Position numbers and translations under genes: made by a program. Positions 7,827-15,283 of a stretch of DNA of 64,000 nt are shown one piece after another (the stretch's first letter is position 1; each line of letters begins with the position of its first letter). The notes under the pieces are model-generated. The model saw only the letters and a list, made by a program, of their open reading frames with translations. It had not been told where the DNA came from and ran no database searches. The stretch lies in assembly GCA_910577195.1 (NCBI GenBank), contig CAJTLP010000005.1, forward strand, positions 62,001-126,000. Direction: 5' to 3'. This DNA comes from an uncultured Eubacterium sp. (GTDB lineage Bacteria > Bacillota > Clostridia > Oscillospirales > Acutalibacteraceae).

Positions 7827-8571
7827 GACTATTGACTTGTTTTATATGTCTGCCTACATCCTCTACTCTATGGGCATCTGAGCCAGTTGAAAATCGGACA
7901 CCGATATCCTTTGCGATTTCAAAAAACTGACTATTAACACCAAGTCCCTTTGATGTATTCATTTCAAGCATCATATGATGTGACTTTATATTTTCACACA
8001 GCTTTTTATATGTATCTGCAAGGTTATAATCAGGATAAAGACCATGACAGGTAATCAAATCCGGATGCGCAATGATATCAAACAGACCGCTTTCAACAAG
8101 GGTATTCTCCATTTCAAAATACCGCTTATAAATAGAATTGACGTCCTTGCCGAGCCACTGATATTTACGCTGATTAAAGGTCCAGTTGTCAACCCAGTGA
8201 ACAGAGCCTAAAAGATAATCAAAAAAGCCGTCTGCTGTCAAATCCTGAATCATATCCTGATGCTGTTCAAACCAACAGATTTCAAGGCCAAAGGAAACTT
8301 TAATCGGATAGTCTCTCTTTCGGATTTCATCAGCAAGTGCCTTGAATTCGTCAAGCGTATGCGCAGTCTTAGCCTTACCATCAAACCATTTACGCTGGTA
8401 CAGACTGTATTCCCTTGCCTCTTTAAAGGTCGGATGAAACTCCTTGAATCTGATGCTATGCTCTAAAAGACAGATTTCATCAAGCTCTTCTTTAACCACC
8501 TTGTCAATAAACTGTTCAATCCATTGAGCAGTATACGCACCGCGTTCAATATGTATATGTAAATCTTTCAT
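7810..8571 (-). CDS. PHP-domain phosphoesterase, histidinol-phosphatase-like
   Basis: 253 residues from an ATG following GGTGAT. Metal ligands typical of the PHP fold are visible: DLHIHI near the start, EH in CLLEHS (about 37), a glutamate in GLEICWFE, the SVHW histidine, IAHPDLI, and GSDAH near the C-terminus. The family hydrolyses phosphate monoesters with three divalent metals; HisK-type members act in histidine synthesis. No other his genes are nearby, so a different phospho-substrate is equally possible. The gene stands alone, 36 bases from a MITE copy that probably sits in its promoter region. Confidence 0.85.
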   Translation of the reverse strand: MKDLHIHIERGAYTAQWIEQFIDKVVKEELDEICLLEHSIRFKEFHPTFKEAREYSLYQRKWFDGKAKTAHTLDEFKALADEIRKRDYPIKVSFGLEICWFEQHQDMIQDLTADGFFDYLLGSVHWVDNWTFNQRKYQWLGKDVNSIYKRYFEMENTLVESGLFDIIAHPDLITCHGLYPDYNLADTYKKLCENIKSHHMMLEMNTSKGLGVNSQFFEIAKDIGVRFSTGSDAHRVEDVGRHIKQVNSLILRT

Positions 8572-8607
8572 TGGTATCACCGATATTGTTGCATCAGCAA
8601 ATGTATT

Positions 8608-8893
8608 AAATTATTGTTTAGTACAATAACGCATTGTGAGCAGATAACGTGTTTAGAGGGCGAGAAATTGCCCAAAATTTTGTATTTTGCGAATGGGTGC
8701 TGTACGATGGTACTGCCCCTGAGCAAAAGACAAAAAACGCACAAAATACGAGCAGACTCGATGTCTGCGAGTATTTTCAGTTTATCGGCAGGAGCAAGCC
8801 CCTGCCCTACAGAATAACATTATTTATTTAATTAATTTTTATATATTTTCGTGCGTGGTTTTGGGTAATTTATCGTTCTCTAAACAATAATTT
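8608..8893. repeat. MITE-like element, copy 1
   Basis: 286 bases bounded by a perfect 14-bp inverted repeat (AAATTATTGTTTAG / CTAAACAATAATTT). Inside are a hairpin GAGCAGAC/GTCTGCGAG flanked by complementary AAAATAC/GTATTTT, and a GC-rich stem GGCAGG/CCTGCC. No transposase and no convincing coding region. It appears identical to copy 3 by eye and is close to copy 2. It lies between the M28 peptidase and the PHP gene, upstream of the latter. Confidence 0.85.
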
Positions 8894-8900
8894 ATATTCT

Positions 8901-8940
8901 AAAATACGGAGCTATCATATATACGACAGCTCCGCTATTT
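8901..8940. terminator. Terminator after the M28 peptidase
   Basis: A 7-bp stem CGGAGCT/AGCTCCG with a 14-base loop lies just after the peptidase stop, with T-rich sequence on either side. The T run on the minus strand is modest. Confidence 0.55.
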
Positions 8941-10239
8941 TTATTTATTATAGCCTCTCTTAAAACGGTTTCTTCCCTCTTCACGGAAGGACTCGATACC
9001 GCCTTTGTCATCATAAAGTTCAGCTGCTTCAAGGCAAATATCAAGTGAAAGGTTGATGCACTCCTCACTCATATTATCCGGCGTATCAAGGCGAGTATGA
9101 TAATATGTTTTAGGGTCGTGGTTTACACCGCAAAAGCCTACTGCCTCTATGCCGTAACGAGAGAATCCCTCAGCGTCAACCGCACCTGGGTATATATCCG
9201 TTTCCTTCATCTCAATACCACAGTTGACACCTGCCTCATAAACAAGCTCACCAACGGCATTTGAATTCTTCTGCGTGCCTGTACAGCCCTGTGTATAAAT
9301 CTGCAGCTGCTCAATTTCACGCATTGTATCCATAGCAATAACTACGGTTTCAATCTCCTTAAGTTCGTCCTGGTGACGCTTTGCATAAGCCACTGCACCG
9401 CGAAGTCCGGCCTCCTCAGAGCCAGTTAAAAGGCAGCAAACCTCAGTATTTTCATATCTTTTATTATGATCAGCCATTTCCTTAAGAACAGCCATAGAAA
9501 TAAAATCAGCAGTAAGATTATCATTGGCACCGTCAACAATAACCTTCCAGTTAATAAAGAAAAGAATTGCAATAAAGAAAGGAATAAGAACAAGCTCAAT
9601 AATACCCATTACAAGCCAGAATTTTGAAAGATATGTACCACCTGCAATATCATAAATCAGCCATACAATATTAAAAATGCATACGACTATAAGTCCGCCG
9701 ATTGAGCCGCCCATAACAGGAGCAAGGGACTTTAGACCGCCGTGAAGAGAATATGTCCATTCATTTGCAGCATCTGTATGTCCGCAGAAAATGATTCTCC
9801 TTTTCACCTCGCCTGTCGGCTTTCTTCTCGCCATAACATTACGTGATGTCTTTTTAGGAAAAAGAAAATCAACATATTCACGGTACATAAGAAATTCAAT
9901 AACAAGACAGGAAAGAGCAAACCAGGTAATAATTGTTGCGATAATTGCCAGTGCAGGATTATCAACAACATTTTTATATGTAAGCCAATAGAAAATAACA
10001 GATATAATACCTATAATACCTGCCGGAATAATCCAGCCCATAAAAGCGTTCGGATGAAGCTCAAAATCCTCCATCTCAACCTCGTCAGCCCACTCCTCAA
10101 GCTGACCCTTCAGAAACTTCTGAGCTTTTCTTTCGCTATGCGTACCCGGAGCACGATCCTTAAAATTTTCACAGATGTAACGAATACCATCTGTCATAAA
10201 CTTATGTGTATTCTCCGATGCACCATTTGTAAGGCGCAT
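8941..10239 (-). CDS. Membrane-embedded M28-family zinc peptidase
   Basis: 432 residues. After ~60 soluble residues come two hydrophobic segments (about 69-118), the start of the peptidase domain with GHTDAA, then two more hydrophobic segments (about 180-230). The rest of the catalytic domain follows: GANDNLTA (bridging Asp), TGSEEAGLRG (catalytic Glu pair) and YYHTRLDTPDNM (His ligand). All metal and catalytic residues expected for M28 aminopeptidases are present, so it should be active. Membrane helices inserted inside the domain are unusual; M28 members are mostly soluble or secreted. It stands alone, with its own terminator. Substrate unknown. Confidence 0.85.
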   Translation of the reverse strand: MRLTNGASENTHKFMTDGIRYICENFKDRAPGTHSERKAQKFLKGQLEEWADEVEMEDFELHPNAFMGWIIPAGIIGIISVIFYWLTYKNVVDNPALAIIATIITWFALSCLVIEFLMYREYVDFLFPKKTSRNVMARRKPTGEVKRRIIFCGHTDAANEWTYSLHGGLKSLAPVMGGSIGGLIVVCIFNIVWLIYDIAGGTYLSKFWLVMGIIELVLIPFFIAILFFINWKVIVDGANDNLTADFISMAVLKEMADHNKRYENTEVCCLLTGSEEAGLRGAVAYAKRHQDELKEIETVVIAMDTMREIEQLQIYTQGCTGTQKNSNAVGELVYEAGVNCGIEMKETDIYPGAVDAEGFSRYGIEAVGFCGVNHDPKTYYHTRLDTPDNMSEECINLSLDICLEAAELYDDKGGIESFREEGRNRFKRGYNK

Positions 10240-10330
10240 AAATATCCCCCCAACATTACTTAAATCACAAAGTTATTATATATCAATATAATAAAACTTG
10301 CAAGATATAAACTAAAATTCAATAAACTTC

Positions 10331-10359
10331 TTGACAATCGGCAAAAGTTAATATATAAT
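10331..10359 (+). promoter_or_regulatory. Sigma-70 promoter of the tRNA pair
   Basis: TTGACA (10331-10336) and TATAAT (10354-10359) are both perfect and 17 bases apart, ending 15 bases before tRNA-Asp. Confidence 0.92.
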
Positions 10360-10374
10360 ACAATTCGCAGATGT

Positions 10375-10451
10375 GGCCCGGTAGTTCAGTTGGTTAGAAC
10401 GCCAGCCTGTCACGCTGGAGGTCGACGGTTCGAGCCCGTTCCGGGTCGCCA
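10375..10451 (+). tRNA. tRNA-Asp(GUC)
   Basis: 77 bases. The acceptor stem GGCCCGG pairs with CCGGGTC (one G-U). The D-arm holds AGTTGGTTAGA, the anticodon loop CTGTCAC gives GUC, and the T-arm holds GGTTCGAGCC. CCA is encoded. It is followed five bases later by tRNA-Thr and shares its promoter. Confidence 0.96.
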
Positions 10452-10456
10452 TTTCT

Positions 10457-10532
10457 GCTGATATGGCTCAGGTGGTAGAGCACATCCTTGGTAAGGATGA
10501 GGTCACCGGTTCAAGTCCGGTTATCAGCTCCA
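10457..10532 (+). tRNA. tRNA-Thr(GGU)
   Basis: 76 bases. The acceptor stem GCTGATA pairs with TATCAGC. The anticodon stem-loop ATCCTTGGTAAGGAT gives anticodon GGU, and the T-arm holds GGTTCAAGTCC. CCA is encoded. A strong terminator follows. Confidence 0.96.
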
Positions 10533-10537
10533 CTTAA

Positions 10538-10588
10538 AAAACCTTGAAAACATACGGTTTTCCGTTGTTTTTCAAGGTTTTTTTGTTT
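10538..10588 (+). terminator. Terminator of the tRNA operon
   Basis: An 11-bp stem AACCTTGAAAA/TTTTCAAGGTT is followed by a run of Ts, six bases after the tRNA-Thr CCA. Confidence 0.9.
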
Positions 10589-10706
10589 TTGTTGCTTATT
10601 CTCAAAGTATCTGTAAATGTTTCTTAATACTTTCTGTTTGGTGTCCGTTTTTGTGTCCATTTTATTTACTATAGTCCAGATTCCGATATACTCAGCATAA
10701 TAAACA

Positions 10707-10745
10707 TAAAAAAGCTATCTTACAAAAGTAAGATAGCTTTTTTTA
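10707..10745 (-). terminator. Terminator of the ylxM-ffh-rpsP-khpA operon
   Basis: An 11-bp stem AGCTATCTTAC/GTAAGATAGCT with a four-base loop has long T runs on both strands. It directly follows the khpA stop codon. Confidence 0.92.
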
Positions 10746-10747
10746 TA

Positions 10748-10981
10748 TCAGTCAATTTCTACGGATATTTTAGTGTCATTCCTTGTTGCTGCTGCACGCA
10801 TTACAACACGGATTGCCTTAGCAATTCTGCCCTGCTTTCCGATGACTCTGCCCATATCATCCTCAGCAACGTGAAGATGGTAAACAGTTACGCCCTCTTC
10901 GTTCGGTTCGCTAACATCAACAGAAACTTTATCAGGATTATCAACTAAACCCTTTGTGATGGAAATTAACAAATCTTTCAA
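10748..10981 (-). CDS. khpA: KhpA, KH-domain RNA-binding protein
   Basis: 77 residues from a TTG start eight bases after AGGAGG. A GTG three codons earlier would touch the ribosome site and is rejected. Nearly the whole protein is a type II KH domain, with the nucleic-acid-binding loop GRVIGKQGR (about 49-57). KhpA is a small cytoplasmic RNA chaperone that pairs with KhpB and affects cell division and elongation in Gram-positives. It is the last gene of the conserved ylxM-ffh-rpsP-khpA order and follows rpsP by 47 bases. Confidence 0.95.
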   Translation of the reverse strand: MKDLLISITKGLVDNPDKVSVDVSEPNEEGVTVYHLHVAEDDMGRVIGKQGRIAKAIRVVMRAAATRNDTKISVEID

Positions 10982-11028
10982 AGAAAACACCTCCTGTTTA
11001 AGCTTTGCAATGTAAAATGATTCAAAGA

Positions 11029-11271
11029 TTAAAGGATGCCTTCTTTTTTGAGAATGCTCTTAACAGTATCTGTTGGCTGTGCACCGTTTGAAATCCACTT
11101 TTTAGCCTTGTCTGCATCAATCTTGATTTCAGCAGGCTCTCTCATTGGATTGTATGTTCCGATTTCCTCAATGAAACGACCATCACGAGGATATCTTGAA
11201 TCTGCTACAACTACACGATAGAAAGGAGCCTTCTTTGCACCCATGCGGCGAAGTCTGATTTTTACTGCCAT
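11029..11271 (-). CDS. rpsP: 30S ribosomal protein S16
   Basis: 80 residues, the usual length. The diagnostic start MAVKIRLRRMGAKKAPFYRV and the motif DSRYPRDGRFIEEIGTYNP are present. It binds 16S rRNA during assembly of the small subunit. It lies between ffh and khpA in a conserved operon, with GGAGGTAATT before the ATG. Nothing is unusual. Confidence 0.98.
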   Translation of the reverse strand: MAVKIRLRRMGAKKAPFYRVVVADSRYPRDGRFIEEIGTYNPMREPAEIKIDADKAKKWISNGAQPTDTVKSILKKEGIL

Positions 11272-11339
11272 TTTAAATTACCTCCAAAATATACAAATAA
11301 ATTTTTTATTATTTAAAACCAAATGGTTTATTAACTTAA

Positions 11340-12740
11340 TTAAAAACCGAAGGGATTTGAGCCGCCGCCCATTTTACCCATCATCTTTTCAGCCATCTGC
11401 GGATTAGCCTGCATCATACGACGCATTTTTTTACTCATTCTCGGACCGCCCTTACCGCCGCCGAACTGCTTCATCATTTTCTGCATCTGCTTGAACTGGG
11501 CAAGGAGCTTATTCACATCCTCAACCTGCATACCGCAGCCGGCTGCAATTCTGCGTTTACGTGACGGATTGATGATATCCGGATGTGTTCTTTCCTGCTT
11601 AGTCATGGAATAAATAATTGACTTGAACTTATTGAAAGCACCCTCGTCGATATCCTCATCCTTGATTTTACCGCCGATACCCGGAATCATTTTTATGGTA
11701 TCCTTGATGCTGCCCATTCTTTCAATCTGGTCAAACTGATCAAGCAAATCGTTCAGGTCAAACTTATTCTTAGCAAGCTTTTTCTCGAGCTCGGCAGCCT
11801 TTTTCTCATCCAGTGTCTGCTCTGCTCTTTCAATAAAGGAAAGCACATCACCCATACCGAGAATACGGGAAGCCATACGAGAAGGATGAAACGTTTCAAG
11901 GTTATCAAGCTTTTCACCTGTACCCACAAATTTTATCGGCTTACCTGTTACGGCTCTTACAGAAAGTGCCGCACCGCCTCTTGTATCACCGTCAAGCTTT
12001 GTAAGAATAACGCCGTCAATACCCAGTGTCTCATTAAAGCTCTTAGCAACATTAACGGCATCCTGACCTGTCATTGCGTCAATAACAAGCAAAATCTCGT
12101 GAGGGTGAACAGTGGAACGGATGTTTTTTAGCTCTTCCATAAGCTGCTCATCAACATGAAGTCGGCCTGCCGTATCGAGGAACACATAATCATTGCCGTG
12201 ATCCTTTGCATATTTCACAGCCTCTTCAGCGATTTTAACAGGATTTTCAGTTCCCATTTCAAATACAGGAACACCTACCTGCTCACCAACAACCTGAAGC
12301 TGTTTGATAGCCGCCGGTCTGTAAACGTCACAGGCAACAAGCAAAGGTCTGTGACCTTCTTTTTTCAGCTTACGTGCAAGCTTTGCTGAATGGGTTGTTT
12401 TACCGCTACCCTGAAGACCGCACATCATTACAATTGTAGGCGGATGATTTGCAATCGCAAGTCTTGACTCGTTGCCGCCCATAAGTTCAGTGAGCTCTTC
12501 ATTAACGATTTTGATAACCATCTGACCCGGAGTAAGTGACTCCATAACGTCAGCACCGATTGCTCTCTGGGTTACCTTTGCAGTAAATTCCTTTGAAACC
12601 TTATAGTTAACATCAGCCTCTAAAAGTGCAAGGCGAACCTCGCGCATTGCTTCTTTAACATCGGATTCGGTAAGCTTACCTTTAGCACGTAATTTTTTAA
12701 ATGAATTTTCTAAGCGTTCGCTTAAGCCTTCAAATGCCAA
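11340..12740 (-). CDS. ffh: Signal recognition particle protein Ffh
   Basis: 466 residues, normal for Ffh. The N domain (about 1-90) is followed by the GTPase G domain with GLQGSGKTTHSAKLA (P-loop), DTAGRLHVDE, TKLDGDTRGG and the closing GTGEK. The methionine-rich M domain at the C-terminus (MQKMMKQFGGGKGGPRMSKK) binds 4.5S RNA and signal sequences. Ffh delivers nascent membrane proteins to FtsY and SecYEG. It follows ylxM by about 30 bases, the standard arrangement in Firmicutes. Confidence 0.98.
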   Translation of the reverse strand: MAFEGLSERLENSFKKLRAKGKLTESDVKEAMREVRLALLEADVNYKVSKEFTAKVTQRAIGADVMESLTPGQMVIKIVNEELTELMGGNESRLAIANHPPTIVMMCGLQGSGKTTHSAKLARKLKKEGHRPLLVACDVYRPAAIKQLQVVGEQVGVPVFEMGTENPVKIAEEAVKYAKDHGNDYVFLDTAGRLHVDEQLMEELKNIRSTVHPHEILLVIDAMTGQDAVNVAKSFNETLGIDGVILTKLDGDTRGGAALSVRAVTGKPIKFVGTGEKLDNLETFHPSRMASRILGMGDVLSFIERAEQTLDEKKAAELEKKLAKNKFDLNDLLDQFDQIERMGSIKDTIKMIPGIGGKIKDEDIDEGAFNKFKSIIYSMTKQERTHPDIINPSRKRRIAAGCGMQVEDVNKLLAQFKQMQKMMKQFGGGKGGPRMSKKMRRMMQANPQMAEKMMGKMGGGSNPFGF

Positions 12741-12769
12741 GTAATCAACTCCTAAGCAAGCGAGAATAC

Positions 12770-13135
12770 TTACCCCTCTTTAAGAAAAGAGGCAAGTGTT
12801 TTAATTCGGGCAACACAATCATTAATCTCCATAGAAAGAGAATGATTCAGATTATATTCATTAATCGTCTCCGTACATTCCAGGATTTCGTCAATCCCCT
12901 TTTTCATTTCGTTAAAGCGCTTTGCAAGTCCCAAACGCTCCTCCATATCAAAGAGCTGAGCCTCTGCACGCTTTATTGAATCACGTACACCCTGACGTGT
13001 GATACCCTCATTTTCTGCAATTTCGGAAAGGGAAAGATCCTCTTCATAATAATAGATAAGGAAGTCGTGCTGCTTTTTCGTAAGCATTTCGCCGTAGAAA
13101 TCAAGCAAAAAAGGAATTTCAAGATTCTTTGCCAC
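12770..13135 (-). CDS. ylxM: YlxM/p13-like DNA-binding protein of the SRP operon
   Basis: 121 residues from a GTG start chosen because GGGAGAGG lies just before it; a TTG six codons upstream is in frame but overlaps that site. The helix-turn-helix LSLSEIAENEGITRQGVRDSIKRAE (about 38-62) resembles sigma-70 region 4, the hallmark of the YlxM family. Members sit upstream of ffh in Firmicutes and may modulate SRP GTPase activity or expression. First gene of the operon; a near-perfect promoter lies at 13193-13221. Confidence 0.92.
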   Translation of the reverse strand: MAKNLEIPFLLDFYGEMLTKKQHDFLIYYYEEDLSLSEIAENEGITRQGVRDSIKRAEAQLFDMEERLGLAKRFNEMKKGIDEILECTETINEYNLNHSLSMEINDCVARIKTLASFLKEG

Positions 13136-13192
13136 AACTACCTCTCCCTTCAAAAGTCCTATGTAAAGTAATTAATCTTTACAGCAAGTGGT

Positions 13193-13221
13193 ATTATACT
13201 AAAGAAGAGAGATTCTGTCAA
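13193..13221 (-). promoter_or_regulatory. Promoter of ylxM-ffh-rpsP-khpA
   Basis: On the minus strand TTGACA (13216-13221) and TATAAT (13193-13198) are separated by 17 bases, both perfect. They lie about 58 bases before the ylxM start. Confidence 0.92.
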
Positions 13222-13316
13222 GGGTTATTTCAATAAAAAGATATATAAAATTTAGTCAAAAAAGCTTGACACTATCTATGGTGTAAAGTAAGAATTCTTT
13301 TCACCAGCCAAACAAG

Positions 13317-13571
13317 AGCCGAACACAACAGCCTAAAATAATCCGTTTTTCGCACCCAACGCCATTTTTTGCCTTGATATACGCCAGTATACCTGCGTCA
13401 AAGAAATAACGCTATGCACAAAAAACGGATTATTTTAGGTGCCTTGCAGTTTAAATCATTCAGATTTTTGATTAGACAAGGCATAATTTTCATTGCATAC
13501 TTTCGTATTCAATGAAAATTTAACGACGTATAAGTGAAAATTTGTTGATTTAAACCTTATTTTGCTCGGCT
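13317..13571. repeat. Multi-hairpin intergenic element, ylxM-azlC gap
   Basis: A ~255-base noncoding block with imperfect ends (AGCCGA...TCGGCT). Inside are a ~19-bp inverted repeat CCTAAAATAATCCGTTTTT (about 13332-13350, partner about 13424-13440) and the nested pair GTTTAAATCA/TGATTTAAAC enclosing ATTTTCATTG/CAATGAAAAT. The layout resembles the block between azlC and azlD at 14343-14615: several stems, then CAAGGC, then a hairpin with a TTCG-like loop, then AACG. Confidence 0.6.
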
Positions 13572-13587
13572 ATTATTTGGCTTAATA

Positions 13588-13616
13588 TTGCAATATATTC
13601 TTTTATGATATATAAT
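13588..13616 (+). promoter_or_regulatory. Promoter of azlC
   Basis: TTGCAA (13588-13593) and TATAAT (13611-13616) are 17 bases apart, 30 bases before the azlC ATG and just after the multi-hairpin element. Confidence 0.75.
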
Positions 13617-13646
13617 CATTTTTGAAAAAATTTTCTGAGAGGGATT

Positions 13647-14357
13647 ATGGAATCAAATAATAAAAGCACTTTTATATTTGCACTGAAAAAATCACTGCCT
13701 GTTTTATTCGGCTATCTGTTTTTAGGCTCAGCCTTCGGAATTATGCTTTACGATGCAGGCTACAATTTCATATGGGCAATATTTATATCCCTGATTGTGT
13801 ATGCAGGCTCAGGACAGTTTCTTCTTGTATCGCTGTTATCCTCTGCCGCATCAATCCCCACTGTTGCTGTTATGACACTGTTTATCAATTCAAGGCATAT
13901 GTTTTACGGACTGTCCTTTATTGACAAGTTCAAAAAGGGCGGCTGGAGATATCCTTTTATGATATTCTCCCTGACAGATGAAACCTATTCCGTAAACACC
14001 TCATTTTCTACCGTTCCTGAAAATGTAAACGAAACAAAGGCAAGGTATCTCATCGGCTTGTTTGACCACATTTACTGGATACTCGGCTCGGTTATCGGCT
14101 CTCTTGCAGGTCAGCTTATACCCATTGATTTCACAGGAATTGACTTTTCAATGACTGCTCTGTTTGTTGTGATATTCATTGACCTTATTAGGGATCAGAC
14201 CGGAAGAAGAAAAATTGTGGGATTAATAGGAATTCTTTGTGCCGTTATATGTCTTATCATTTTCGGTGCCGATAATTTCTTATTGCCGACATTTATTATA
14301 ACTGTAGCCGTATTATCTGCCGCAAAGCCGTATTTTGACACAAAGCAAGTGAGATAA
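13647..14357 (+). CDS. azlC: AzlC-family branched-chain amino acid exporter, large subunit
   Basis: 236 residues with about seven hydrophobic segments. The N-terminal FGYLFLGSAFGIMLYDAGYN and the motifs YAGSGQF and INSRHMFYGLSF are typical of AzlC. With AzlD it exports branched-chain amino acids or their analogues across the cytoplasmic membrane. GAGAGGGATT precedes the ATG. The two genes normally touch or overlap; here 276 bases of hairpin-rich DNA separate them, beginning inside the last azlC codons. Both genes still look intact. Confidence 0.93.
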   Translation: MESNNKSTFIFALKKSLPVLFGYLFLGSAFGIMLYDAGYNFIWAIFISLIVYAGSGQFLLVSLLSSAASIPTVAVMTLFINSRHMFYGLSFIDKFKKGGWRYPFMIFSLTDETYSVNTSFSTVPENVNETKARYLIGLFDHIYWILGSVIGSLAGQLIPIDFTGIDFSMTALFVVIFIDLIRDQTGRRKIVGLIGILCAVICLIIFGADNFLLPTFIITVAVLSAAKPYFDTKQVR

Positions 14358-14615
14358 ATCCGAACAAGCCTAAAACGGCTTGATTTCGGTATATTTTCAC
14401 TTTTCGTCATTGTAAGGCGCCAGCCTAACTGCTTTCTCAAAGCAAAAATCTACTCAAAATCAAAACCGTTTTAGGTCGAAGATTTTTTATGAAACGGATT
14501 TTTCGTTAGGCAAGGCACAAAACGCAGTTAATCCTTTCGGATTAACGAGTATTTTAACACAGCATAGCGGGAAATCCGTTCATAAAAAACTTATTCGGAT
14601 TTATCTCGCTTGCTT
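14343..14615. repeat. Multi-hairpin element splitting azlCD
   Basis: An outer inverted repeat of 26 bases joins 14343-14368 to 14590-14615, with two mismatches that become G-U pairs in RNA. Nested stems are CCTAAAACGG/CCGTTTTAGG (14369-14378/14466-14475), a TTTTTTATGAA/TTCATAAAAAA pair, and GTTAATCC-TTTC-GGATTAAC. It starts in the azlC stop region and ends just before the azlD ribosome site. Confidence 0.65.
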
Positions 14616-14633
14616 AAGCAAGGAGAAAACCAA

Positions 14634-14969
14634 ATGATTCTGACAACTGAAAAATCAATCCTTATTATAGTGGTTGCGGCAGTATGTACCTTTGCTACAA
14701 GGCTGTTTCCCTTTGCTTTGTTCGCAGGCAAAAAGGAAGTGCCTAAATTTATAAAATATCTTGGTGATATTCTCCCTGTTGCAATAATCGGAATTCTTAT
14801 CATTTATTGCTTAAAGGATTTTACAAAGGGTGATCCGAATACAATCCTGCCGCAGCTTATCGCAGTAGCAGCTACCGCAGCAGTTCATATATGGAAAAAG
14901 AACACACTGCTGAGCATTGCAGTTGGAACAATCGGATATATGCTGCTGATACATTTTGTATTTGTATAG
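14634..14969 (+). CDS. azlD: AzlD-family branched-chain amino acid exporter, small subunit
   Basis: 111 residues from the ATG at 14634, which has AAGGAG upstream; an earlier in-frame start lies inside the inverted repeat and is rejected. Four hydrophobic segments. RLFPFALFAGKKEVPKFIKYLGDILPVAIIG is the family core, of which TRLFPF and the LP/A segment are conserved. It forms the exporter with AzlC. A strong terminator follows at 14995. Confidence 0.92.
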   Translation: MILTTEKSILIIVVAAVCTFATRLFPFALFAGKKEVPKFIKYLGDILPVAIIGILIIYCLKDFTKGDPNTILPQLIAVAATAAVHIWKKNTLLSIAVGTIGYMLLIHFVFV

Positions 14970-14994
14970 AACTATATAAAGAATAATCTTTCGT

Positions 14995-15035
14995 AAGCAC
15001 TTTGTAATGAATGCAAAGTGCTTATTTATTATTCT
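14995..15035 (+). terminator. Terminator of azlCD
   Basis: A 10-bp stem AAGCACTTTG/CAAAGTGCTT is followed by a T-rich tract, 26 bases after the azlD stop. Confidence 0.85.
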
Positions 15036-15085
15036 TTTTACATAAGCACATTTAAAACCGAATGCAAAAATTATTTCATAAAAAG

Positions 15086-15114
15086 CAAAAACTCCGATAT
15101 AATCGGAGTTTTTG
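15086..15114 (-). terminator. Terminator of tRNA-Ser(GGA)
   Basis: An ACTCCGAT/ATCGGAGT stem with a three-base loop has T runs on both strands, 30 bases past the tRNA 3' end. Confidence 0.88.
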
Positions 15115-15143
15115 GGGCTGACATCATTTTTGTCAGCCTGATA

Positions 15144-15236
15144 TGGCGCAGGGCAAGGGATTCGAACCCTCGAGTACTCGTTGAAGCACTACACGATTTC
15201 CAATCGTGCTCCTTCGGCCAGCTCGGACAACCCTGC
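15144..15236 (-). tRNA. tRNA-Ser(GGA)
   Basis: 93 bases with a long variable arm (about TAGTGCTTCAACGAGTACT). The acceptor GCAGGGT pairs with GCCCTGC, the anticodon stem-loop CGATTGGAAATCG gives GGA, and the T-arm has GGGTTCGAATCCC. CCA is encoded. Confidence 0.96.
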
Positions 15237-15252
15237 ATATATTGCGTTTGTT

Positions 15253-15281
15253 ATTATACATTACAAACGCACAAATTGCAA
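15253..15281 (-). promoter_or_regulatory. Promoter of tRNA-Ser(GGA)
   Basis: TTGCAA (15276-15281) and TATAAT (15253-15258) are 17 bases apart on the minus strand, ending 16 bases before the tRNA. Confidence 0.8.
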
Positions 15282-15283
15282 GA

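Noticed and set aside
8614..8831. Short frames within MITE copies 1 to 3 that give the same ~67-residue peptide
   Set aside because: They follow the repeat, lack ribosome sites and have no codon bias; copy 2 changes residues freely near the end.
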